A DNA stretch of 64,000 nt. It comes from Siderastrea radians. Its lineage: Eukaryota; Cnidaria; Anthozoa; Scleractinia; Rhizangiidae. The DNA lies in contig OZ024893.1 of assembly GCA_964017195.1 (NCBI GenBank), positions 53,161,415 through 53,225,414 of the forward strand, written 5' to 3'. The notes beneath the pieces were generated by a model. That model was given only the letters and a program-made list of their open reading frames with translations, made no database searches and was not told where the DNA came from. A program made the translations under genes and the position numbers. Of this stretch, positions 24,045 through 36,045 are shown piece by piece. Position 1 is the first letter of the stretch; every line of letters begins with the position of its first letter.

Positions 24045-26279
24045 AGGGGCCAACCATTTAACTTCTGAGGGGGGGAGGGGGGGTGATTTGGTATAGGCAT
24101 GAACTTTTTTTTAACCCCTTAATTCCCCATGAATTTTTTTTCTTGGGGTATGTGCTTGCAAGATATTTTTTTCTCCCTCCAACGTTCTGCATGAAATTTT
24201 TTTGGTGTGCGGATGGGGTTAGTAGAGCTTCATTATAAATCAAATTATGAAAGGTTAAGGATCTGGATCTGGTTTTTATAATACAGTACATTAATTTTAA
24301 CACCGAATGTAAAACATTGAGGTGACCCCTTCCTACTGATGAAAAGAGTCAGACCTGTTCCTGGACTTTAGTCATTTTTCAAGGCGAATGTGCCTACAGC
24401 ACAGTACATAGTGCATGCATAGAGCTACAGAACAGTACAGTGCATAGCACGAATGCGCCCTCAGTACATATTTTACGGGAAGACAATGAACCACGTCCTT
24501 TCCTTGTTAAATCAAACTGATAACCACCAGTACAACAATATTATGCTTTAGAGAGCTATCTAGAAAGGGTTTAATCCAACTCACAACTGAAGTACACATT
24601 ACAAAGCCCCAAAATAATCTGCACAGAGCTCTTAAGTTGCTTTGTTGGCAAAGAGTGAGATCTTTGACGGCGTCATCTTTGTAGGGGGGACTGGGGGCAT
24701 GGTCCCCCAGAAAATTTTGAAAAATTGAAGTAGCTAAGACGTGTTTTCCTTTATTCTTAGCGGAAATGTGACCCTTCGAAAGTAACTATTTAGATCCCAG
24801 ATTTTTCTTTTAATTGGACTAATATCAGCTCTTTCTTAAGATTCTGACTTATCCAGAAGTCAAATTAACATGCCATAACGCTGAAAAACAGCGTTGATGA
24901 TGCTCTTTGTTGTAGTTTCAAGTAGCTTTCTTTGCAGTGGCCAACAAATCCGCAGGTGGTTCAAAAGATGACTCTTTGTTGGCCATTTTGATAGTAAGCA
25001 AAAAGGCCAACGTACCGTCCACCTGGAGAGATGCTGCCGAAGTGCTGTTTTGTTTTCCTTATAAGAGACACAACTCTGCTCTTTACCGGCATTTGAATGT
25101 GGTAGAATAAGAACTGTTTTGGCCACGTCGTTTATCCTACCAAATTTATGGGTACCATTCCCTAGCTTCAATGATGACAGATATCCCCAGATCACATCCA
25201 TCCGAAAACTGGATGATGATTTCTCATCATTTTCCTCACATTCAAACTTTATTCGGGCTTCATCCCAGACTTTCTTGGGAAAAAAAGACAACATGCACGA
25301 ACATGGAAAACTACTGAGGCCTCTTGCAGTACCCATGGATGACGATACATCCCGCAAAGTACAACAATTGATTACAGTACTTCACAATGAACACCACATT
25401 AACGAAATGACTGAAAAATGGCTTTGCCAAACAACAAACCCGCCTCGAATTCCAGTATTTTATACCCTTACGAAAATGCATAAACCGACTTAATTGGAAG
25501 ACCTCGGGAGTTTCGGGTCCAACAGAGAAGTTATCAGCATTTGTTGCCATACTACCCCAGCCTTTAGCACAACAACAGAAGTCGTATCTCAAAGACTGAT
25601 ACAGTCAACTGACTCCATTAATTTCATTGACAGGACTAAAGTTCCAGAGAGCGCAGTACTTGAATCTCTGAACGTAAGGAGGTTGTATACTAATATTCCA
25701 CAAGAGAGGGAATACATACAGTATGCAAGGCATACGACACTTTCTATATTAAAAGACACACCTCCTATCCCTAAACGTTTACTTGACAAGCGTTCAGGCT
25801 AATGTTACAGGAGAACTCATTCCAGTTTTGTGTCAAATAGATAGTTAATAAAGTTAACCTCATGTTCCAACAGCTATTCTGGCATTCTTGATTTAGAGTG
25901 CACTGAAAACAGTGTTCTTCAAATCACAATACCAGCCGTGATCTTGAAGTTCAGAAAACATGTATCAAGATTGGTAACCTCAGGTGCTATAATTTAATGT
26001 AACGAAAAGGCAATCTGAGGGGAACAGATTATTGTGCTATGAATCCCTCTTACCCAAGTCCAAGATGCTAAAATCTTTTAACAGTCTGCTGATAAAGTTC
26101 AATGTCAACCCAGGAAACATCTTGCCAGGATTTTTTTCCAGCCGACTCTACGTGCGTGAATTTTTTTTGGACAATAGTCTTGTGCAGGAAATTTTTTCTT
26201 ACTCATATGCACTTGCAGGATATTTTTTTCAAAATCACCCAACCCCCCTCCCCCCTCAGAAGTTAAATGATTGGCCCCT
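24045..26279. mobile_element. 2.2-kb inverted-repeat element carrying the RT relic
   Basis: The left end starts AGGGGCCAACCATTTAACTT and the right end is its near reverse complement; imperfect arms extend ~170 bp (24045-24220 and 26105-26279) and contain G/C runs and repeated ATTTTTTT tracts. It is inserted into an ATCGAT-rich sequence that resumes at 26281. Target duplication is unclear (TA against AA). No transposase seen. Confidence 0.6.
24850..25860 (+). pseudogene. Degenerate Penelope-like reverse transcriptase fragment
   Basis: Plus-strand frames give PPRIPVFYTLTKMHKPT, then after a stop and frame changes INFIDRTKVPESAVLESLNV, RRLYTNIPQE, DTPPIPKRLLDK, and LQENSFQF. These match the conserved RT core of Penelope-like elements, where the family usually reads a D before the xxSLYTNIP block. 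Here the position is Asn (LNVRRLYTNIP), so the catalytic Asp is gone. At least three stops interrupt it. It lies inside the inverted-repeat element 24045-26279. Confidence 0.7.
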
Positions 26280-26368
26280 AATCGATTGTAATCGCTGACA
26301 ATCGATAGCAATTAGAGGACTCGAGCTTGTGATTGTCGATTGGTCATCGATGGCATAGTCTAAAATCA

Positions 26369-26430
26369 GGACTGGACTCTGGACTGGACTGGACTGGACT
26401 CTGGACTCTGGACTCTGGACCCTGGACTCT
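26369..26430. repeat. GGACT/GGACTCT minisatellite
   Basis: About ten units of GGACT or CTGGACT in 62 bp. Confidence 0.9.
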
Positions 26431-27280
26431 GAGATATGTACGATATATGATCGAAACATCTTCGGCTCTTTTTCGGGAACCTTCGGCAGTCGTCGGCAAA
26501 CTTCAGAATTCTTCAGAAAATCACCGAATCTTCATCTGTTTCTTTCATTTTGTTGCATGTATTATAAACGAAAAATCGCACGACCTTCTCGTGATGTTTT
26601 GAGAACTTTCAAAACATCACTCCTACCTTAATTGTACTCGAGGCCGTGCAATTTCCTGTACTTATTGTTTCTGCCTTCCAGGATACGATCTTTAATAGAA
26701 ATGCCAAATGACTTAGCTATTATTACTTCCACAAGGAGACAGTATTGGCAAAATGGGGTGCAAAAGCGAGGTTAATTAGCCAATGTATATTTCCACTAGT
26801 ACCGCTAACTGTGTGAAGTTGATGCAGCCAGCATTTATTCCCTTTTAGGTAGTTATTCCGAGTAGTCTCCATCCCCATTTATAAGCATCACATAGACAGC
26901 ACATTGCGAAAGAACTATAAATAAGCTAATCGTTTCTCTCAGTGTTTGTTAGTTTTCCGTGACCGTTACTTTCTCGTTGACGATGATGATGATAATTAAG
27001 GAAAGCGTGTACAAAAAGCTTTCTCGAGCCATGGCTGTAGCTATCTCGAACATGAACTCGTTCCCCTTGGGCAATGCTACCTCGAACTACCAGGTACCGA
27101 GACCTCCCACCTAAAAAGGATACTTTGTGCGGACCCTCAGGTAAATTAAGGCAATTTCTAGGTGAATTTTACTGGAGATTAACTAGATAATTTGTTTAAA
27201 ATTGAATTAAAGAAATTAAAATAAATAGGACGAATGAAAAATGATAAAAAATTCAGGTTTCAAAAATTTAAAAAATATTT

Positions 27281-27602
27281 TCAGGTTTCTTCTTTTCAAC
27301 TGCTCAAGTTGAAACACCTTCACTGCGATGATCTTCATATAATTCTATCTTTATCCGCAGTTCAAATATATGATTATTTCATATATTAATGTTCATTTCT
27401 CCATCTACGGGATAAATTCGAGCTCTCAATTGACCAGCTCCCAGTTGGCTTGATAGCTCAGTTGGTTAGAGCGCTGCACCGGTATCGCAGAGGTCATGGG
27501 TTCGATTCCCGTTCGAGCCTGAATTTTTTCAGGTTTCTTCTTTTCAACTGCTCAAGGTGAAACACCTTCACTGTACTGCGATGATCTTCATATAATTCTA
27601 GA
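27281..27602 (+). mobile_element. tRNA-derived SINE with a second headless body copy
   Basis: The body after the tRNA-like head (CAGGTTTCTTCTTTTCAACT ... GATGATCTTCATATAATTCT, to ~27602) is repeated without the head at 27281-27345, so the unit looks like a SINE inserted into or beside an older copy. Confidence 0.65.
27447..27519 (+). repeat. tRNA-like head of a SINE (73 nt, anticodon position GGT)
   Basis: Folds as a tRNA: 7-bp acceptor GGCTTGA/TCGAGCC, D arm GCTC..GAGC, T arm ATGGG-TTCGATT-CCCGT. The anticodon loop reads CCGGTAT, with C instead of U33 and an A-C mismatch in the stem, and a SINE body follows directly. A SINE head is therefore more likely than a working tRNA. Confidence 0.7.
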
Positions 27603-28366
27603 AAGAAATAAGCAAGCCGTCCCTAATAAGCACCACCTCTCCAATGATAGCCCTCCCTTAAGCTACCACAAGTAAGTTACCGCCGCGGGCGTTAAATCGA
27701 ATCACGACGGTAAGTATGCTGTATTTGAAAGAAGCGGCGAAACTTACCACGCACGTTGACGGCTGATAAAAACTCTGTCAGGTTAAGCTTTTCGTCTCCT
27801 ACAAGTAGATAAAAGGGCTATAAATGTTTTTTTCAAATCGATTATTGCCATAATACGTTTAAACTACAGAGAATTACAAGGACTTATTGTGCATACAACT
27901 GACCGTCGTTTCCTAAGACTTTATTAAGTATTTAACTGACAAAGAATATTACCATGTACACCAGATATCCTTGGATATTTTTCTGAAGGCTTCTGCAAAC
28001 GTTCGGAAATATCAGCTCGTTTGACCTTGAGTCGACGCACTGGATAATCTTCTGTAAACAGCCGAAAATTTTGGGATAAACAAAAAAAAAAACAACCACA
28101 GAAAAAAACAAGCAAGCGAACAAACAAAAAATAATGGAATCCAAAACAAAGCTCTCAGCGAAAATGTTACTTTATAATCAATCAAACGTTATGAACTGGT
28201 GTATCTTTCCACTACAAATTAAAAATTGAATACTTGAATGCTTGCCCGTGTATATTCTCTATTTAACAGATATACGCCATTTTCTCACACCCTTGTTCAG
28301 TTTTAGATTAAAGATGACGTCAGAATCTGATATTAATAAAAAAAGTAGGACGCTGTTGTTGTATTT

Positions 28367-30335
28367 TTACGTCTCTGGGAGCTGCTCTGCGATGAGCTGC
28401 ACAGACTCACCGAAAAAATAAGTCGCCTTACCATCAGCATCAAGCATCACGAAGTTAACAGGAACAAACAATTTTTCCGGCAGGCTGGGTACCTTTGTAC
28501 CACAACGTTCGCAATTCCAACCTAAGCCGCAAAAACAAACATTGCCCCACGCTTTAAAAGTGGTTTCCCCTGTAGGTGCATATTTCTGTAAAAAATAAAT
28601 AAACAAATAAATAAATAAGTCAATAAATATAAATAAATAAACGAACGAACGGACGAACCAATCAACCAACCAACCAGCCAACGAAAGAACGAACGAAAGA
28701 ACGAACGAACGAATGAATGAACGAAATGGGCAGTTTTAAATATGAAGCCGAATGGGCAGTCTTCGCTGTGCAAATCCGAAAACCGCGAACACTCATGTTA
28801 GGCATTGAAATAACGAAGAAATGAAGAAACCAGAAAACGATTTTTTTTTGCCAAACAAGCCAAGTGGCTTCGTCACTGTCCATAGGGGTTACATTTTACC
28901 TGCGGTTTGAGCGCTCATTCGATGGATATCTATGAAAATTGACTTATCAAAGTCAAGTAGAATTGTTTTTGTTGTTGTTTTTGTATTCTCACTGTAAGCA
29001 ATTTTTTCAGGTGAAACAGGCAATTTTTATGTTGATTAAACCAGTCTGTTTATCTTAGTGAAACTTAAATCATAAACATATTAACCCTTTCGCTTCCCCG
29101 ACAGAGCCAAAATTTTAGGGTCAGGGTTAGGATTAGGGCTAGTTGATTTGTGGATTTACCGTACCCAAATGGTGAATTAGCCAATCAGAAGCCTTGTTCA
29201 CTGTCATGATTTTCTACGATATCAAGTCACTGACCTGATATCCTACGATATATGGACAGTTTCTAAAACTTGCACTTTTTTCAAGACTTTAGAGATGAAA
29301 CTTACAACAGAAAGACAACGAAACGTAAAACTATTACATTTGTTAAACGAAAAAGTAATTTGCTTAACGCTAACAGAGAAAAAAAGAATACAATTTCGCG
29401 CCAAAATTGGACGCGGCTACACTGGCGGGCGCTCGCGAGTACGAAAAAATAACGCCGGGTTTTAGGACGAATTTGGGTACGGTAAATACCTAATCGTACC
29501 TTTTTGGTACGCTTCGGCACCATATCAGGCTCGTTTGGTCTTGTCATGGGTATTTTGGCTCGACTGCGTCTCGCCTAAATACGAACCATGGCTCGACCAA
29601 ACTCGCCTGATATGCTGCCGAAGCGTACCAAAAAGGTACGATTAGGTATAAAAAGTCGTATGGTGTGACTACTCGAATGCAAACTTTTTAACAGTACTCT
29701 AAAGTATAGTGCCATACATTTGTATTATTTTATGCATCCGCTACAGAAAATCGGGTTGTTTTTAAGTTTAGTAGAAATATGATGTAGTTTTTCGTTAAAT
29801 TTTTCTTTGTTACGGACAGTTGTATTATTTTATGAAATCTATACCAGAAAAAGGTGGCTCTCAAAGCAGCTGTTTACGTGCAAGTTATAGCTCTTTGTTA
29901 ACGTGTCTCTATAAGGAATTTATGACAAATTACAAGAGGCAAACACTTTGAATCGTTAATGCAACTGAAACTTGAATCAACCGCTAGCAATTATTGTAGG
30001 TTTTAATTGGACTCACTTCGAACATCCTCTGAATCGCTCTTTTTAAGACCGTCATTATCTGCTTCTAACTTTTTATCAAATGGTTATCACCCTGTTACGC
30101 CTTCATTTTCAACTTAGGTATCAGGCCGTTGTGTTTAAGGGGGGGGGGGTGGGGTTATAAATCGCAAAGCGAGGGCCCCCGTTTTTAAGGGAACAAAAAA
30201 AAAAACAAATTTACTTACATCAGCAAGCTCATAACAGGCTTCGCGTCGGTCTTTTTCCTTGAAAGCAGCGTTACCACCGTTGGGGTAGGTCAAAAGGAAA
30301 ACAAAAATGAGAGTAAAAATACTTTGCCTTGGCAT
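28367..30335 (-). CDS. Candidate two-exon gene for a 111-aa secreted Cys-containing protein
   Basis: Not recognised; function unknown. Exon 1 (30219-30335) encodes 39 residues opening MPRQSIFTLIFVFLLTYPNG, a classic signal peptide with a likely cut after GGNA, then AFKEKDRREACYELAD and a GTAAGT donor in phase 0. Exon 2 (28367-28585) follows a TTTTTTACAG acceptor in phase 0 and encodes 72 residues to a TAA stop, beginning KYAPTGETTFKAWGN, with a C-x-C-x5-C-x2-C cluster (CFCGLGWNCERC) and a C-terminal region containing FVMLDADGKATYFFGES. The join is an inference: donor, acceptor and phase agree, but another exon may lie in the 1.6-kb intron. A further 5' UTR exon is possible, since TTTTTTGCAG lies 24 nt before the ATG. 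The five cysteines are an odd number, suggesting a missing exon, a dimer or a metal site. Confidence 0.5.
28590..28735. repeat. Tetranucleotide microsatellite (AAAT, GAAC, AACC types)
   Basis: Mixed 4-bp repeats directly upstream (minus-strand sense) of the exon 28367-28585; they produce a spurious open extension of that exon. Confidence 0.9.
29489..29646. mobile_element. Foldback MITE, 158 bp, TA target
   Basis: The two halves are near-perfect reverse complements for ~45 bp (CCTAATCGTACCTTTTTGGT onward) with TA on both sides. It abuts another inverted pair, ATTTACCGTACCCAAAT at ~29153 and ~29470, bounding a second small element. Confidence 0.7.
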
Positions 30336-31011
30336 ATTCTTGATGATGAGGATATTTTCTGCAAAAAATCAGTACAATTTACTAATAAACTTTTGCAGCG
30401 GGTGTCTTTACTGGGCACCGCTAAAATTCTAGGGAAAGTGATAGACACTTAACTGAGTTCAGATCTCCAGGGGCACCATAAGCTACAGGTTGTGGCTCGA
30501 TTCCTACAGAAACAGTGACTAAACAGCGTGGTAACAACGAAAACGATGCTCCCCGGTTGAGACGTCTGAGCGAGTCTGTGCCAAAGCCGGTAATTTAAAA
30601 CTTGTGTGTATTACCAGTCTTTTTTCCTCTTCCGCCCTCTTCCTTTAATTTCCCTCTTTTCTCTCTTTTGTGTCATCCAGGGGGGGGAAGCAAACTTCGC
30701 CAATTTTCGTGACCTGATGATCCACCGAAAATTGACGTCACATCCGGTTTCAAAAATCGGCCGGCAGCTCGCTCAGTGAGTTGCAAGATGGACGCTCGGG
30801 AGTTTATGGTTTCTTCTTTCTTGTGACCACCATTGACACGCAATTGCTTATCTTGAATACCAGAGATGTTACAAAGTTACTGGATTATCTATTTTAGCCG
30901 ATATATTGGCAAAACAGAAATGTTTAGTACAGTTTTGATGGCATTTTCCAGGCAGCTTCGTGCAATGTCATGGCGAGTGTGTCGCAATTTTCAATTCATG
31001 TGCGGATCAAA

Positions 31012-31372
31012 CTTTTGCTTCTCGTGACTCCTGATTCAGTGTAATTGTCAATTTAAATAGCCTATGATGCGTAAAATATAATGAAGAAAACGCCAGCAGT
31101 AACAGTTTGGATTGTTAACATCGGGAAGGTAATTAACACTCGACGTAAAGTGCTGGAAGTCCTACTCTATCGAAACTACTCTGCACAGTGATACCTGATA
31201 TCGTCTTTAAGGGAGCCGCTCAAACTTTTGCCTCTCGTGACCCTTGATTCGAAGGAATCGTCAATTAAAATAGTCTATCTCGAGTATAATACAATGAAGA
31301 AAACGTCGGTAGTCACAGTATGTTGTGTTAACACTGGGAAGGTAATTAACACTCGCAGAAAAGTGCTGGAAG
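31012..31372 (+). repeat. Diverged ~155-bp direct repeat inside the hAT-like element
   Basis: 31012-31166 and 31220-31372 share CAAACTTTTGC, GAAGAAAACG, AACAC..GGGAAGGTAATTAA and AAAGTGCTGGAAG in order. The second copy lies in an ORF (31228-31455) with no recognisable domain. Confidence 0.6.
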
Positions 31373-32075
31373 CAGTATCGAAACCAACCGCGGACATGTT
31401 TAGAAGCACTTCTGATGTGGCAGACATCTGTGTACTCAAGCAGACTCGAGGTTAGTAGTCTTGTGTTTTCGAAGTTTCCGTTTTACGATGATGGGTAGAC
31501 ACAATTTGTTTTTCTATGGGAATGTATTTTTTGTGTTTCGTTGTTTTAAAAGAAGTCTGAATAAAGAGAACTGCATAATTAATGAATGAATTTTATCTGA
31601 TTGAGCGATTCCTAGGTTGGGGGGGGGGGAGGGGAAGTAGGGATGGTGAGACGAACAAACCAGCGTTGTAATAACATAAAGTAGAATCCTGATTTCTCAA
31701 GCTCTCGGTTTCTGAAAACTGGCTTCCCTTTCCCAGTCAAACACTGTAATTTTACCCCGATGTTTCAAAACCCCAGATAATTCAAACGAATTCCCTTTTC
31801 CCCAGGAGGTTCAAAAAATCGGGATTCCACTGTATGTTTAAGATTAGGATTACCAATACAAATTGTCGACATAATTGCGGGATTATCTAGCTACCTTGCC
31901 CTTTTAATATACATGTATTCCCTTTATATTACTACAAGAAAAGGAAATAGTCCTTTATTGATCAGGCTTGTTTGGAATTTTTAATTAATTCCAGTGTTAC
32001 ATTGCTTGTGATGTTGATGTTTTTGTAGTTAAATACAAAGGCATCAACATGTTGGTCACTTTTCTACAAATTATA

Positions 32076-32484
32076 CAGCACCATTCAAAAGTAAGTTGAC
32101 ACTCAATACTTGATCCTCACATGAATCAAGTATTGAGAATCGAGACTCGATAATTGATTTTGATTCACAATACTTGATTCCTGCACAAATCACCCAACCG
32201 GAACAGCCTTTGTTCAGTTTCGGGTATTTGCCTCGTGTCTCAATAAAACATCAAAACAAACAAAACCAAAACCAAAAAAGATTATCTTTTCCCACATTTC
32301 AAAACGTTTCAGCTCTATACATAATTAACTCAAACTCGATTTTGGATTTGTGTGAATTGGAATAGTGTTGTGTTAGTCTCGATTCTAATTTTCGGTACCT
32401 AATTCATGCAGGAATTGAGTAATGAGTAGCTAGTCAAGAATTGAGACTCACAACAAACTGTCAGCTTACTTTTGAATGGTACTG
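32076..32484. mobile_element. Mariner/Tc1-like MITE nested in the hAT-like element
   Basis: Terminal inverted repeats CAGTACCATTCAAAAGTAAG and a few bases beyond, flanked by TA on both sides (32074-75, 32485-86). The interior has repeated TCAATACTTGAT-type inverted motifs. Length 409 bp, no ORF of note. Confidence 0.75.
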
Positions 32485-33108
32485 TACAATGTCTTTATTG
32501 GCATTGGTTACTACATTTGTACATGTACTTTCAACTGCAAGGATAGACAGTGGTATTTGTCATCCACATGTGATCTACATGGACAATTGTAGCTGCTGAT
32601 TCAAGTATAAAGCATTCTATGTGCACCCTAGCTGTCATGAATTTCATATTCTTTGGTGTCAACTTTGTCATGTGACATTCTGTCCTAAAGGTCTTGTTAC
32701 ACTAGGACATAAATATTGTCTTTCAACTATTGGTAGTCCCAATTTTAAGACCTATCCATTTCTGCTCTTTAAAAAAATGATTATTTTTAATGAATTTTTA
32801 CACCTGAGGCTACACATTGTCTGCACTTTGCCTGCTGTAGTTATTTGATTTTGTTACAACACAGTGACTTCTACCAAGTCTCTTCATGTAGAAAACATAC
32901 CAACCCTTAACTTTAGGTAAATCTATTGCATTCATGTAATTAGTATTAAATCTTTAGCTTATTAATCTTATGTATAGGTACATACACGTTCAGATTTGTG
33001 AATACAAATGTATAACAAAAATAAAATTGAGTAACCAAAAGCCCAAGTATGTAACTATTTTAATGTCAGGTAGATATTTGTCATGTACTATCACAGACAT
33101 TTACTTAA

Positions 33109-33319
33109 CCCTTTCACCCCTAGTAGTGGCCAAAATTTAAAATTCAAGAATATGCTAAATTTCATTTTTTTTTTTCAAATCCGCCCAAACAAACAGTACC
33201 CTGCAAAAGTACTGCCAAAGAGATTTCATTTGAATGGTCACACCATAGGATTTCATCCACAGACTCAAAAGGTAGCACTACATCACATGTCTCCATAATT
33301 GACTCCCGGAGTAAAGGGG
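33109..33319. mobile_element. piggyBac-like MITE (TTAA target), 211 bp
   Basis: Begins CCCTTTCACCCC and ends GAGTAAAGGGG between two TTAA sites (33105-33108, 33320-33323). Nested in the hAT-like element. Confidence 0.7.
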
Positions 33320-36045
33320 TTAATAAAATCTATAGCATTCATGTAATTAGTATCAAATCTTTAGCTTATTTGCCTACAGTTACATAGTTGCATGTTCAGA
33401 TTCATGAATAAAAACATATAACAAAAACAAAATTGAGTAAGCCCAAGTATGTAACTATGTTAATATCATGTACATTATCATGTACTATCACATACATTTA
33501 CATGTATTTGCTAAATGATTAATAATGTAGATATAATATCTAGCAGTTCTTGTAATGAATAGAAAATGAGCAATATTTGTTTTTTAACTGTTTCATTTTT
33601 GATCTAGATGGCTGTGAAGACTCCTAAAGTTGCTTTCAACACATAGTTTGGGACTATTCTTGTGAGATTCCTGAGCCTGCAAAGGTTTGTCGCTGAGATG
33701 AGTACTTTGGTTGCAGACAGGATTTTTCCCTTTGATTAGCATGCTGGACACAAAGATTTATTGCTTTCCTTTCAATAAAGTGGCTGGGTCTGACATGTAA
33801 GGAAACATGACCTGCAGCATACAACGGAGGAAGAGATGTTGGTTTCTGAACCCAGATCTATGTAATTCTTTTGAACTGTGTTTGTTAACATTGTTAGCCA
33901 TCATTATAGTAGTAGTGACATGTAGCACATGAATACCTGTATATCAGTTGCTGTCCATAAAATTTGTTACTCAGCAACAGAAACAGTGTTGTGCTACCAT
34001 AACAACTTGTACAGTGTGATGAGATACTGTCAACAGTCATCCATAATAATAACCACGGATGCATGATGATGTTGAAAATTTGTCAGTCTCTTTTCCTGTG
34101 TTCTACTCAACAGATGTGTAGTCTCAAACATTTGTTGACCAGCAACAGTACTCATCTGGTGTTGTGTCATAGTTATTGTGTAGTTCCAGAAAAAAAATCC
34201 ATACCCACCACATGGAAGGTCATTGGAAATTCCTAGGGGAAAGGGGCTCTCAAAAGGCAAAATTTCAGAAGCAAAGTATGAAGGTAAGCTGAAATCTCTT
34301 GGGGGGGGGGGGGGCAAAACAGAAAAACCTTCTGTGGAGGGAGTAAAGATATTTTCTGGAACTACACATCATTCATGTAACCAGTATCCAAAGTGTAGGG
34401 AAAGATATTGCTCATCATCCATTATGTGTAGGTGACCATAAATGACATTACCATACAGAAACCAGTTTGTAATTCCCAGTACAGTTATGTATACAGTAGG
34501 TTGGGGCTACACTTAATTGTTAGTCTTGATTATCTGTCAGGCAAATCTGTTGGTAAAAAATATTCACGACCCTTATGATCAGGATGGGTTGCTTGAACTT
34601 GACCTTGTTGTATAAGGTTACTGGTTGGTTCCTTGATTTGTAAGTCTTCTGTCCACAACCACAGTATCAGTGGATGATTACAAATAAGGACTGTGCGATG
34701 AATAAGCTGACATATTGACTTCAGTCAGCATCTGGCTTTAATTAAAGACAGCTTTTATGTAGCAGTTTAATTATGAAATTACTAAGCTGTTACTAGTAGT
34801 GTGCACAATTAAGTAATCAAAATGTATAAAAATACTTAATAGGACAATAATAATAAAGCGCTATTGTTTGTCTTACGATGTGGTCACTTGTGATGTAGAT
34901 CAATTATATATTGAGAATTTAATAATATAGAAAAAAAGAAAAGAAAACAGATAAAGGGAAGTCTTGGCGGTCAACAGCGACAAAGCACCACAAGGAGTAT
35001 TGTTTCAGATTCTGTGTTGTGAACAGTGTCTCTAAAAAACAAAGAGTGTTAATGGGGTTCCCACTTGTTAGAAACGCCGTCTTTGCGATGTTTTGTTAAA
35101 AGGAGTCTTATTCTACAACATAGGCTATTTAAATAAAGAATTACTCACCTTGAAGTCATCATTTTAACTGATTTTCCGAATCCTGTGAAATTCGAGGGAG
35201 ACAAAGCCGCCATTTTCCTTACAAAAGAACGCTCGAAAACAACGCAGTTTATAAACCTTTATTTAGAATAATCTCTTCACTAATCAAATGGAAGGAAAGA
35301 GTACATATTTCATTTCATTGTCACGAAAATGTAACAGGAAAATTTATCGCCGATGAAAAAATATGGCCATTTTACTCACCAACTGAACGAAACTGTCGCC
35401 GTCAATTTTGATTTTCCCGCCCGCGGAAGAAAAAGGCTGTTTTTGGACCGGATGTGACGTCAATTTTCGGTGGATCATCCGACCACAAAAAAAGTCCCAG
35501 GCGTAGTCAAGTGTTCTCCCCCGCCCCTGGTGTCATCTCGATTTGAATCATAATTGGAGTGACTCCTGTCACTTTGGAGTCATAAAAAAACCCTTGTTTG
35601 AGCGTACTTCTAGTGAAAATGTTGAAATGTTCAAGAGCCATCTTTTCTAAAATTCAGGTAGATACATAATAACAATAAATAAAAACAAACATGCCAAATA
35701 ATTAGACAGGATAACCGAGCATGCTACAACTTAGAAAAAACCTCAAAACCTGAGCCGGAGACAACTCGACAATGAATGCAGTATGCCAAGAATGTTGTCA
35801 AACGAACTCAGCAGCAACTCTTAGCTTTGTACCTCATGTTAGTGCACCAAAAAACTAGTACCATGGACTTGAGGAAGCCAAAAGATACCTTCCCATTTTT
35901 GTCTTGTTGAGGTCCAGAGCAGGAAGATCGAGTCGTAGGCAATTATAATTTTTTCTTAGCTTTGTCTTGCATTGGTATCTGCAGCAAGCGCAACCTAACA
36001 TACCTTGTTTGTGGGTGTAGAGAAAACCCAGCGACATAATCGTTA

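Larger units (their letters stand above)
30678..35529. mobile_element. 4.85-kb hAT-like element, apparently non-autonomous
   Basis: It starts CAGGGGG and ends CCCCTG and is flanked by perfect 8-bp direct repeats GTGTCATC (30670-30677, 35530-35537), the hAT hallmark. Subterminal arms share GATCCACCGAAAATTGACGT and beyond (about 33 bp). No transposase is readable. It contains a diverged direct repeat (31012-31166 and 31220-31372), a mariner-like MITE and a piggyBac-like MITE, so it is old. A minus-strand exon-like segment at 35149-35213 (MAALSPSNFTGFGKSVKMMT, then donor AAG|GTGAGT) may be what remains of its 5' exon. Confidence 0.75.

Noticed and set aside
27447..27519. Functional tRNA-Thr(GGT) gene
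   Set aside because: C at position 33, an anticodon-stem mismatch and a SINE body directly after the 3' end favour a SINE head.
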